Assembly (NCBI GenBank): GCA_000149265.1
Contig: CH003018.1
Span: forward strand, 717,904-781,903
Direction of reading: 5' to 3'
DNA: 64,000 nt
From: Ciona savignyi
Lineage: Eukaryota; Chordata; Ascidiacea; Phlebobranchia; Cionidae
Shown: one piece after another, positions 24,068 through 36,300 of the stretch
Position numbering within the stretch: position 1 is the stretch's first letter
Layout of the letters: every line of letters starts with the position of its first letter
The notes under the pieces: generated by a model
Seen by the model: only the letters and a program-made list of their open reading frames with translations
What the model was told of the DNA's origin: nothing
Databases searched by the model: none
Position numbers and translations under genes: made by a program

Positions 24068-27000
24068 TTACTGCTTGACCTCTGAACTAACATCATCACG
24101 AGTACATAAACCCACCTGTCGGCTTTCTTGTAGCCTTTCTTTATTTTCAAGTTTCTGTAAATGCTCTTTCGTGAATTTATCCCTCCTTTGCTGGAGCCAT
24201 TGCGAGTGAGATTCTTGTTTATTGATGTGATCAAGTTCTCGCTGATAAAAATGGTTCCGGAAACTCTATGGAGGTTTATTTTTTAATTTGATTTTGATAT
24301 TCATGTTTATCCACTTATGGAGGTTTATTTTTTAATTTGATTTTGATATTCATGTTTATCCAATAAAAAAACCAGGGGGTTAACACACAAGTAATCGACA
24401 GATTACCTCGCGCCCACCTTCTGGTTACCGGAGATATTGCACTGTGTTGCGTATGATTTAAGTCTTTCAGAAGAACCCATCAATACCCTGGGTTCAGGCA
24501 ATGCCCGCTAATTGCCTTACCAGAGGACACAACCGAATAGCTAATGACCAGTTTCGAACCGTCAACGCTGCGGTTAAAAGGCAACTTAATAATCCAGCAA
24601 ACTAATCTCTTATTATGAACTAATGTGTTATGGTGGTTTACTTTATTAAAAAAATTACCTGGTTGATCTTAGCCTTTGCATCTATTGTATTTCTTAACCT
24701 TTCTTCATATAATCGCTGCTTCTCAACATCGGAGCTTATACGTTGTATAGCTTGTTGCCTATAAATTTGGTGATCAATAAATAGTTAACTTATGATAAAA
24801 TGAACCCAACCTTTTGTTATCTTCAATTAATTGAGCTCGTGTGAAGACATCATCGTTCCGACGCATATGAGATGCATCTCGAGCCGAGGCGGACCTTCGA
24901 TGCAGGTCCTGGATTCGATCATTGTATTGTTGGACGTGGAAGTCGTTTGACCCAAGTCTTGGAGCGTAATCGTACTAAAGAAATCATTATATAGTAATAC
25001 GTAGCTAATTAATATCAAACATGTAAGGTTAATACTTCGGGTCGTTCAACGTATGGAGTTTTAAGATGTTCTAAGAGTTTCTTTCGATCGCTTTTGACAC
25101 CATAACCATCGGCTGTTTCAAACAAGGAACTAGTGTTAACTCCACCATAGGATTCGAATTCAGGTTCTTCCCACGTACTAAACTGCATATAACGATCACA
25201 TTAAATTGTATATTATTATATTGCGTGACCTGTGGCTGGTTAGCTTACCATGCCTGTCTGCCGTTTATTGAAATTCGGTTGGTGGTGATTCCTTGGCTGC
25301 GGTGATTGAGGCCAATACTTTTTCCACTCGGGCTTTTCTATTTTACTTCTACGTAGATATGAGTTTTTTGTGTTTGTTCCTTTGTCCACCTTTACTGGCC
25401 ATCGTGCTACTTCAAGCTGATAATCGTCTTTCTCATCGACATCACTGCAAATATTATGTTTTTTGGAACCAAATATTAATTTGTTAAGCACGAGAACAGA
25501 AACGCTTTCCAACCTTTCATCCTCCGATGAAATATATCCAACATCTTTGGAAGGTGGTGTTCTCAACAAGTCGTTTTCAGAGAGTTGTCTGTCAACAATC
25601 CTCCTTAACTCTTCTTTCGTGATGTTGGAACCTGAATTGTAAATTGTTATGTTGTCCAATGTCAACTCTAACAAATTTCCCACCATCAAGTTTTGGTGAT
25701 GTGACTGGGTATCGTCGTCGGTACGGCAGCACATTCCGGGGATAAAACGGCCATGGCCACGACCCATATAAGAGATCTGGTCGGGTAACGATTAATTCGG
25801 GCCAAGATTGCAAATGCCTTGCTACCGGTGTCAACAGTGGGTAGGTGGGAAAGAAATACATCCCGTTGTTCAACCAAGGGTAGTACAACATGTTTCTCCT
25901 GGAAAATATAGTAACCAATTATTAACAGCTACTTATTGAAACCCTATTTAAATCATTGCCTGATGGAAACCAATGGATCCCACGGTTGAGCTTTGATTAC
26001 GTCATCAGCTCCGATTGGTAAAGATGGATAACCAGGCGGTAGTTCACTTGCATCTGATGAATCGATTATTTCTTTCCTTGCTGTTATCTGCAATAAAGTA
26101 TTAAAGGTTTCCCTCAAAAATACATACATTGAGCACGAATCGGAGAGATCAAATTTGACAAACTTACCGGCATTTGTAACTCCACTACAATTCTGTCGTA
26201 CAAAAGCTTAGGGATCCAAACCGAAACACCCTTTTCAACCGTAACAGTTTTGCCGTTCCAAAACGTTACCACAACACTACTATCTTGTTTATCGCCTGGA
26301 AAATAACAACGACTTACCTTTAACATACAGTGGACTAGCCTATAAACTTACCTATGGTATGTCTGCGCTCAGTACCACTCACAACTTTGCCGGGCCCATA
26401 CCTTTTCCCGTCTTCTTCCCATGGAGCTAACACCTACAATAGTCGCGAATATATCTAACATAATTTGCACTTACACCAATAAAACTACTCACGTGATCTT
26501 CTGCAACCACTGAATGACGTAGGGCGTCGTTCCACGCAATGACGTCATGAAGGTAGGATTCTTGCATTCGTAGGTCACGGCCTTTCTTAGTTCGATCAAA
26601 TTCAATCAACAGCTTTGCTCGATCTCCCTGTGCCCAAATAAGACATTGTACCAATATTGACAGCATGATTGCTTAATTACCGTGATGTCCTGAGCCACAC
26701 TTGCTCCATAATAATATCCGTCCTCATCTCTTCTGGCTAATACACGAGTTCCTCTTACGACAATACTTGCCACTGGGGTGCGCTCCAGCGCTTCTTTAAA
26801 TACCTCCGTGTGAAAAGGAGGGTTGTATCTGGATAGATAAATTAGTTTGCGTTTAATTTATACTGGGTATGTTATAGTTAAACGTATAACACCTGTAAAA
26901 CGGAACAAAAGGGGGTGAAACGGCGGGAATAGTGGAAAGTAGATTCGTGTAAGGATTGTGCGTTAGAGTAGTTTCAACACTGCATTTCTTGCTGCCTTCT

Positions 27001-27883
27001 ATTGGTGTGTAGACGCTGTTGTATACGGAGTTCACCTGTGGGGTAGAAGTTCTTCGGGTTTACCAAACGTTACCAAACAAATAACATTTAATAAAGACTA
27101 ATAAAATATCCTGAAAATTAAAGATAACTGATATATTGGTACGCACAGCGATTAGACTATAATTAGACTAAACACAAAATATATACTTTAAAGCATCTTA
27201 CTTTGTTTACGTCTCCAAGTCGGCCGACTTGCACCATATGGAAGCTTCCCCTAGTATCAATGGCAAGGTTTTCTAGGAAAGTCGATGATGACAAAGGAAG
27301 ATCATCTGAACCTGTTATTACCGCGATGCAGTGAACAGGTCGACCGTAACTCGCCTTCGTTATTCTGTGAATAATTTCGCCTGGATTTTGATCCGGCATT
27401 CCGTCTGTTACCTAAATAAATCATTCGAAGTAATGTTTTTTTTTGGTGACAGCATTGTTAATAAAAGTTGGTAAACAACTCTACCAGATATACAGCTTCG
27501 CATCGGGGTTCATCAAAGGCCATTTGAAGAGCTGTTAACGTATCGCTTCCAGTTTTGCTTTCAATACCTCGTAGCCATCTCATAGCAGCGTTTGCTGTAA
27601 CTGACGTGCACTCAACCATTCGGTCGGCCCATTGTGTAATCTGGAATTAAATCGCTCTTACTGGTGTGTCTATTTTATACTGTTATAACCTTGGTTTATT
27701 CACCTCGGAGCTATATTCAATTATATTAAAAGTTGTGCCCAGTCGATTATACGCTCGGTCGATTAAAACTTCGGTTATATGATCCTTTACAACAGAAAGC
27801 ACATCATACATGGAACCAGACGTATCGATCACGAAAGTGATGTTTTGTTCCGGGATTTCACCAAAAATGTTATTTATAAGCAT
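24068..27883 (-). CDS. VWA domain plus DUF4537-like protein with coiled-coil C-terminus
   Basis: Fifteen minus-strand exons keep phase (27883-27704, 27640-27485, 27411-27202, 27035-26893, 26828-26681, 26627-26493, 26433-26352, 26295-26168, 26087-25960, 25898-25684, 25631-25249, 25182-25036, 24974-24811, 24758-24659, 24241-24068), about 830 aa. Residues about 1-200 form a von Willebrand A domain with a complete metal-binding motif, VIDTSGSM, and the later Asp in TDGMPDQ. Next come Tudor-like segments (VLARRDEDGYYYGASV; VLAPWEEDGKRYGPGKV) resembling DUF4537 of vertebrate C11orf16 and VWA3B. The last about 130 residues are charged and helical (NDRIQDLHRRSASARDASHM). I do not assign a function; membership of the VWA3/C11orf16 group is by resemblance. 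Exon 9 ends at a GC donor. Upstream 5' exons cannot be excluded. Confidence 0.8.
24267..24361. repeat. 49-bp tandem duplication next to a SINE
   Basis: The unit beginning tatggaggtttattttttaa occurs at 24267 and again at 24316, nearly identical, each including the SINE tail motif gatattcatgtttatcca. The duplication therefore includes the SINE end and arose after insertion. Confidence 0.85.
24346..24607 (-). repeat. tRNA-headed SINE copy
   Basis: Same order as the other copies on the minus strand; plus-strand landmarks are 'gttaacacacaagtaatcg', 'acctcgcgcccacc' and 'gaccagtttcgaacc'. It lies in the last intron of the VWA gene. Confidence 0.85.
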
Positions 27884-28582
27884 TTTTACTTATGTACTAT
27901 CATTAGCAGCGGACAGAATAAAAATCTGAAATATAAACTGTGTAATAAATCTTATATAGGCTACTGAGCTAACAAGAAGCCTTTACAATAAATTTTATAT
28001 ACTGCTCTAATTATTTTGACTATATGTTAAGAATCTAGTTAACTAAAGCACTGACGATATAAAAACTTAGTGGTGTATCAAGTTGAATTGTGCGCACGAG
28101 ATGCTGTAAGCCAATACTCTTGTGTAGGCACAAGCTTATTGGACCAACCCTATTTGTTATAGGCGTCAATTGTTGTTAATAGCAACGTCGCAGTCACGCG
28201 CCAGTAAATGTGGTCGAGAAATAGGTTCGGCGTTTAAATACGCAATTGTCGGCCGTTTACTGCGTAGGCGAATTGATAAGAGGTAACTGTTTAATTATAA
28301 TGAGCTTTATTTGGTATAATTATTTAAGTCTCGCATATTTTTATGGAATATTAATATGTTTCAATTCAACAATTGTAATGCTTTTAATGAAGTTGATGGG
28401 AACGGCGCAAATTTAAAAACACTTTACCATACATAATCTTATCCCTATTTAATGTTATTTCCATATTACCCTAACTATTTCCCAAACGCACATCAACTTT
28501 TTACTGCACGAGTATCTTTCTTTTTTAATTCATAACCCTGATTCTACGTTCTCATTAACGGGAATAAACAGCAATACCCTAT

Positions 28583-28881
28583 CTTAGGATAGGATATGAT
28601 AGGATATTCATGTTTATTCCCGTGAATGGGAAAACCAAGATGGTTAACACATGAGCAATCGTCAGATCACCTCGCGCCCACCTTCGGGTTACCGGAGTTA
28701 TTGTAGTGTGTTGTATATGATAGACACGTTCCTTCAATTTCGTAAAACCCGTTAATCCGCTGGGTTCAGACAATGTCCGTAAAGTGCCTAAGGACACATC
28801 CGACTAGCTAACGACCAGCTTCGCACCTGTAACATTTCGATTGAAAGCCGACGCACATACCCGCCAGACTAACCGGCCGGA
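28583..28881 (-). repeat. tRNA-headed SINE copy
   Basis: Full-length copy: plus strand begins 'ggataggatatgataggata' and ends at the head 'actaaccggccgga'. Very similar to the copy at 29125, so both are young. Confidence 0.9.
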
Positions 28882-29124
28882 CAATCTTATTAAAGGGAAC
28901 TGACCAACCGTACGGTGCAACGTTGTAACACCGGCAACAGTACTTCTTTAAATGCACATGGATAATAAGATTTAATTAAGACCTCGGTCTAGATCTATAG
29001 GCTACATTTACCAAGGATATATTATATTTAAAGCAAATATAACAATATTAAATAAAAAGATTGGTTTGTTAACTCAGGGCCCCATCGGTTTCCGCTTGCT
29101 GAAACATTCGGTGTGCAGACTTAT

Positions 29125-29417
29125 TAGGATAGGATAGGATATTCATGTTTATCCCCGTGAATGGGAAAACCAAGGGGGTTAACACACGGGCAATCGTCAG
29201 ATCACCTGGCGCCCACCGTCGGGTTACCGGAGCTATTGCAGTGTGTTGTATATGATAGACACGTTCCTTCAATTTGATAGAACCCATTAATCCGGTGGGT
29301 TCAGACAATGTCCGTAAAGTGCCTAAAGACACAGCCGACTAGCTAACGACCAGTTTCGCACCTGTAACCTTTCGATTAAAAGGCGACGCACTTAACCGCT
29401 ATTCCAACGGGCCGGAC
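29125..29417 (-). repeat. tRNA-headed SINE copy
   Basis: Full-length copy beginning 'aggataggataggatattc'. It shares long identical runs with the copy 540 bp to its left, including 'agacacgttccttcaattt' and 'cagacaatgtccgtaaagtg'. The latter differs from other copies in the window, so these two are a subfamily or a local duplicate. Confidence 0.9.
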
Positions 29418-30271
29418 GCGCATTTTTATTATAGGCAAATCAATCGTAGGGTGTTCATATGGATAGTAAATATTTAAGTTTGAGGTGCCGTAAAAATTCA
29501 TAATTTTTTTCTGAAGTTAAAATAATGAAGCCAAGTATATTTTGACTAAACTTCATTATAAGTGTGTTATGTGGATGTTGCTCTTTATTTGGTTAAAAAA
29601 TATCTGTATTTGGTTAAAAAAACGATTGTAACCACACGCACATGGTGATTTTGTTTTAATTTGTAAACGCTGGCCCCAAGATTACGACTTTAAAACTGTA
29701 CCATACAACTGCTGCAACTGTGGCACCGTGCACCGTGATAGTCGTATTCATTTTAACATTTTGAGAAAGTCGGTTCAATTCTATTTTGCGCCCATACCCT
29801 ATTTCCAACTTTGACAATATTTGTTATATCCATAAATAATTTTGATACTTTTATAAAAAGAAAAACGATTAGCTTTTACGTTACAGTTGTCGTACGTAAC
29901 GTTACAAGTATATAGCATTTTATTCTTTTTGTCCAGTGATGCCTGAAATGTGCTTGAATATCATTATAAGTCTGTTAAACAGTCAATAGTCTTTGGATTT
30001 ATATGCGTTGCTAATCTGAGTTTTTACCCTTTCTAAAGGTGTAAACATTATCAGAAAACCAAAAGTACAGGCGAATTCAAATACTTTTTTATCGACGTTA
30101 AAAGTTAAAACTGTTGGAGAGTGTCATGAAGAGAAGGGAAACCCCCTACGTCATTCCCTTCTTCTGTCTCTTGTTTATGTCCAGATCAGCTGTCGAATAA
30201 AAACCGGTATCCAAAAATGAAGTTGTTTTAACCCAAATAAAATACCATATGTTTTCTTTTTATTTCCATGT

Positions 30272-30283
30272 TCTGTTTTGCAG
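30272..30283 (+). promoter_or_regulatory. 3' splice acceptor upstream of UBE3B ATG
   Basis: A strong pyrimidine-rich acceptor, tgttctgttttgcag, ends 51 nt before the start codon. It is either the end of a 5'-UTR intron or a spliced-leader trans-splice site, as known in tunicates. Confidence 0.45.
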
Positions 30284-30334
30284 GCTGTAAGCATTGATAA
30301 CCAGTATTAGTTTTTTAAATAATGAAATGACAAA

Positions 30335-33300
30335 ATGTTTTCAACCAATTCGGTAAAGACAGGTCAAGACTTGGTCAAAAATGCTCGCCAAGCACGTGAA
30401 GACCGAGCACTGTCAAAGCGCCAGGAGAGTGCAGCAATTATTCTACAATGTTTGGCTCGGGGATTTTTAGCCAGGTGTGAAAGTACATAACAATTTTTAA
30501 CAAGATTTTGTAAAAACGCATCGTCTTAACTGTGATATAATTAAACTGTGGAGACTGGAAAGTTTACATTATTATTTTTACCTTACTGGTTCCATATCAC
30601 ATACACTCTTTTTATTATAAGGTCGAGGTTGAGCAAGCGTTGGAGATATGAACTTGATCAATTGATTGGTTGGGACAGCAAGATGACTGAGAGTAAAGAA
30701 GCACATAAAGGTTTCTTGACGTTTAATTTTACCAATATATTGATGGTTGGGAACTTTGTATTGTACTGTACTGTGAGGATATACACAATATTTGTATGGC
30801 TGCATCGTATCCCACTGAACTGCCCATACAAACATTTTGCATTGCTGCTAGGTTTTAGATAGAAATAGTATGATCAATTGAAAATGACTGACAAGAAATG
30901 TAATTTAAGTAAATGACTTATTTTGTCTCGCCGAATAGCTTGATGGATTAGTGCAAAGCCTTTCAGTCGAAGTGTTGCAGATTTGAAGCTGGTTGCTAGC
31001 TGAGCAGTTGTGTGTCTTTGGGCAATCCAATTAGTGGACATGGACTGAAACTAGTGGGTTTCACCGAGAAGGAATGCCTCAATCATACAAAACACACAGC
31101 AATATTTCCAGTAATCCAAGGGTGGGTAAGGTAATCTGTAGATTATCTGTGATAGAACGGTTTCTTACATATTCACAAGGTAATCTTATGATTGCCTATG
31201 TGTGCCTTGCCCCTTGTATTTTCTCCTTTCAAGGGGATAACTTGAAAACGTGAATATCCAGTCCTTTTAGCTAGTTTTATTACATTTTAATTTCAGCCAC
31301 CAAGATCCCTAAAAGGTATCAAAACAATGTAAAAGGTAGCTTATCAATGGATAAGATAACAAAGAAAGCAAGCAAAATGACAACAGAGGAGTGGCAATAT
31401 GCTTCCTTTGGTTCCAACACTCTTACTGGCGATTATGGTAAACTGTCATCTAGTCATGAACCCCTAAACAAACCATCACAAAACAATGTTGATGAAAAAA
31501 GACCATCAACAGTTCTATTTGACAAGTCTTCCACTTCAACAAAATTATGTGAAAAAAGTGACTCTACTACTCACCTCAGGAATTCTTGTGAAAACAATAC
31601 CAACGTGACATTTAAAACCAACAAAGTTTCAAGTTCGGAAATGTTTCTAATAATTAAGAAGTTCATGTTTGTTTTTAATTTCAAAACTGACAAACTAAGA
31701 TTTGGAGAACTTTGCAAATATTTGGTTCATAATACAGAAACTAATGATAATGCCAAGGTAACAATGTTGTTGTATTTATTTATATTTTAAACATCCATTT
31801 CTAATTGCTTTATTTATTGATTTTCAGACATGTTATATTGGCTTAAGTATACACAAGCAACTCGTTGTGTCTTGGATAAATCAAGTAAAAAAGCTGTTGT
31901 GGACATGCTGTTTGTACCTAGATCAGAATCAGCCACAGGTTTTACCTTTTTTTATTGCATTTCATTCTTAAGTAAATTCTTTGAAAAACACATGACCTTT
32001 GGTCCAACGTAAATTGAACATATACTGGTTGTTTAGGTTTAGGTATCTATGCTTTATAAGATGTGGAATTGCAATTTTTGTGTGTGATATATTTTTCATA
32101 TTGATTTTTCTTTTAGTTTCAAACAAATGAAGGAGATTTAGTGGAAGTGTTTCTCAAAATGTTGGTCACATTCACTGACGTAGTTCACTGGAAAGCACTT
32201 GCGGTATTAAAAAGTTTTAGCCATTTAAAAAAAATAAATTGATAATATTTTTTTATTGTTTAATTGTTAACAGTTTTAATTGGGTTGATTTGTTGCCATA
32301 CCTCTGTTCTGTATAGTGTATATACCATGAATATTGTTATGTTGTTTAACCTCAAAGTGGCCATGTATATTTATAACAGTCTGTATGAGTTATAAATATT
32401 AGGTATAAATTATCATATTTTCCTTCACAGAAACTCACTACCATGCATGCTGTGTTAGCTCAGTTATGTGGAAGATTTCTGAGTTACTTAAATGAGCGCG
32501 GTGGTCACTGCGTGCTTGCTTCTGTACTTAACTCAGCTGTTAAGTCAACTCAAAATCTATTTGTCATTAAATCTGGATTTAATATAGCAATGAGGTGATT
32601 CTTTGTTAATAATCAGTATAAGATATAAAAATACTTTTTGTTGATATAAAATAAATTTAGCCCATAAGCAAGAGTAAAACTTATAAAATCTGTGTTGAAA
32701 TCCACAGAATAATATCTAGTGGTGATGTTAATGATCAAGTATTGGCCTTTACTTTGCATTTCTTAACAATTCCTGCTATAATTTGGCACTTACAACTTAA
32801 AGCTACTGAAGTAAGTATGGCATTTATACATTTTTCTTGATTAATATTCAAGTGTCTTGTGTACCAAACGATAATGACCATTTTATCAATTTAACCTTGT
32901 ATATTTTCCATGTAAATGATTTCTAATGTTATAATGTATTTTATTTAATAATATATTTGTCCGATAGGTTAGTCTGGTGGATTAGTGCATTGCCTTTCAG
33001 CCAAAAGGTTGCAGGTTCGAAACTGCTCGCTAGCTAGTTGGTTGTGTCTTTGAACCCATAGGATTAATGGGTTCTACTAAATTGAAGGAACATATGAATC
33101 ATACACAACACACTGCAATAGTTTCGGTGGGCGCGAGGTGATCTGACGATTGCCCATGTGTTAAACCCCTTGGTTTTCCCATTCACTTGTATAAACATGA
33201 ATATCATATTCTATCCTTTATTATCTATGATGGTGATTTAAGTTTTAACTTAAAAAAATATGGTTTATCCCATCTATCAGGTATTAGCTACAGTTTTTAT

Positions 33301-36300
33301 GTCATGGCAATATGAAAACATTAGTGGTTAATTTATTAATTGTCGGACTTTTATTACCATATACATACTTGTTGATATAAGTACAGTAATTTCTATTTAT
33401 ATATGCTCTTTAAAGTTAAAAATTTTATTTTGAATCAGTGTGTTGATGAACTTGCCAGTACTGGGATGTTACGGAGAGCGATTCTTCTGTTCCAAGCTGA
33501 AGGAGCCTGTTTAAAACATGGGTTAATCCCACATCAGTATTCCTCTAATGCAGTGATATCAGTGTTGTGTGCTCTTGCCAATTTTGTCCATCTGTTTATA
33601 CTTGAAAAAGAAACACTTGTTGAGTTACACACCCAATGTGTGGTAAGTGCAATTTAGTAATTACAATGGATGTAAAAATATATTCATTTAAATGATCTTT
33701 GTATATGTAATCACTAATCCATCCATATTTAATCATTCTTATTTCATTAAATTTATGTTTAAGACTACTTGTTAATACCGGTAAACAACCAACTTATTTT
33801 CGAATTATCTAAGAAAAACATGTTTTACTATATATATATTTGTATCCACAATCAACAGTTTCTGTGTAACGACTTGTGTAAACTAACATGGAACTTTATT
33901 GTGTTTTGCAAAAACCTTGTTAACTAGTAATTGATTGTTTCCAATTATTAGAATCGTGCTATCACGGTGGGGACAATTTATATACATAGCTCTAAATATT
34001 CGCGAATCCAATTTCACTATAAAAAGTTTTCATGTTCGTAAGAATATGTAGTGCTGGGGTCGGCAAGCTTTTCGATACAGTCTGCCATTTTATGAATAAT
34101 ATAATATATAGCTTATCCTTGTTAAATGTAAAGTAAAATACATCCCTGGTGTTTGTGCTAATCACTACTACATTATATTTCAGTCTTTGTTGAACCAACT
34201 AGTAAAATTTTTGTACGAAAACACAACTCAGCACAAATCAAATCTCACGACGTGGCACCCCGTGCTCGGTTACTTTAACAACAGTGATGCAGGGTAAGTG
34301 GAATATGGTTTAACATTCACATATTATTACAAATCATACCACCAGGCACAGCCCGTCCATGCAGTTTGTGAAGAGACAGCTGGAATATATGTGGGAACCT
34401 GTGTTGGTTCGTGCTTTCTTTCATGATGTGCTCACGCTCAACTCGTTACATGATGACACGTCCGTTCCTGTGCAGGCTGAGCAACTGTCCAAACCTAGAA
34501 GCAAAACAAAACGTAGGTTTTGTAAAGATTGTTTTAGTTTTGCACAATATTAGTATTAAACTAATGCGGGTAAATGCTGTTTTTATGTTATATATACAGT
34601 GCATTATACAATTATATTGATAGTTAAATAATCTTTATATAATTTTGACTTGTATTCATGCATGGGTGAGATTCATTTAGCTAATTTGCGATCATAGCTC
34701 AGTGCAGTGGTCTCCAACCCCATGGTCCGCTGATCAGTTGGTGCTGTACCACAGCAGTTACATACATGACTTTTATTTTTTTTCATTTTATTTATTGTGT
34801 TGCATTTTTTCTTACTTTAAATTGTTTTGTAAATTACTAGACTTAGAGGTTTTTTTAATTTTATTATTGTTACATGTCTACTTACAAGTCCACTGTGCAA
34901 ACAATCAACAATCCCCTTACTGGGCCGCAGTAAAATCATTAAATTTCAAAAGCGGTAAAAAGGTTGAGGACCACTGGCTTGGTGTTTGTGGATATGATAC
35001 TCACCCTTATTTCCTGTAAAATGCCCAAGAGTGTTTTAACACATATTTTTCATTAGAATACTATTTGGACACAGTCAAGTAATTAAAGCTATTTTCAGAC
35101 ACTTTCAAGACAAAATGGGATAATTTCTTAACACTGTCGAAAAATTGAATCCATTATTTTAATTTTTGTTGCAGTGTCGGACAAGTTGAGTTCATATCTG
35201 AAGAAGATGGCGTCCTCTCGCCCCCGTCAATCTCTTCTGCCAACCGGTGGAAGAAAATTAGAATATGTTGAAGTGAAGACAACTTGTTTGACTTGTCTTT
35301 TGTATAAAAGATCTTTGTCAGTGTTTACGAAGCAACTTCATCTGGAAATGTTAACAGGTATAATTACTGTGGTTGAGTTTCTAGATAGCCATGTTATGAA
35401 AATTATGATTGGTAAGCAATTTTTTTTAATTTATATGAAAGATATCAAAAATTCATTTTGTTAAATGTCTGTTATGTCAATTAGGCTGTTATTAGTATTT
35501 TAAAGTGTTTGCGAGGTATTTATTGTCATGTTCAATTGGCATCAGGTCTCACCTTCATGGATGAAGTATTGTGTCGATTATGGAGGTTTATTTGTGAGTT
35601 GGGTCCATCAGGAGGTTTGCAGATCTTCATTTCATCGTTATCACTTCGCCACGCTGAAGCTGATCCTTACTTTGCAGTGTTTACCTTGTTCTGTGACATG
35701 ACTTCTCACATACTTTCGTAAGTACTGACTGTTGCTATAGTTTGATATGGTTGATCTTCAGCAAAATGCAGGAATCAACCTTTGGTGGTTGTAAACAGTT
35801 GGAAATAAATATAGCCTTGGTAGACTATATTTTAACAGAACTTGGTTGAGCTATAAACTTAAGCTAAACTTATTTAACCCACTGGCGCAAGAATCATTTA
35901 TTGGATATACAGTTTTCTTTAAGACTTAATTTTAAAACTTATTTTTTTAGTATTCTTGATGATGTAGAGTTTTATGATCTTCAAATCCCATTCCACCTTG
36001 AAGAACTTGTGACCATTTCATCTTTCCTCTGTCGATTCGTTTTTAAACTTATCTGGAGCAATGTTGTGAAAGGTTCTTATATGTGTATTATAGTTTTACC
36101 TCATTCAATAATGTGCCAGGTCATTATCTAGAGGATCCTATAAATAAGCTGCTATTTGCATTTTGGCGTATCTTTTTACATGTTGGGGGAGCCCGGTGAA
36201 ATTTAATATGTCATACTAACTTCTAGTCATACTTGTTATTAAATTGACGATTAGATGCATCGAGCCCCATGTACCCCATATTTGAATCCGCCCACACACT

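Larger units (their letters stand above)
27884..30334. other. Intergenic region between the VWA gene and UBE3B (divergent)
   Basis: Holds two closely related SINE copies and AT-rich sequence. No exon was recognised. Confidence 0.6.

Noticed and set aside
32959-33035. Possible functional tRNA gene
   Set aside because: The A- and B-box-like pieces are the head of a SINE found at many other sites; the acceptor stem and a proper cloverleaf are missing.
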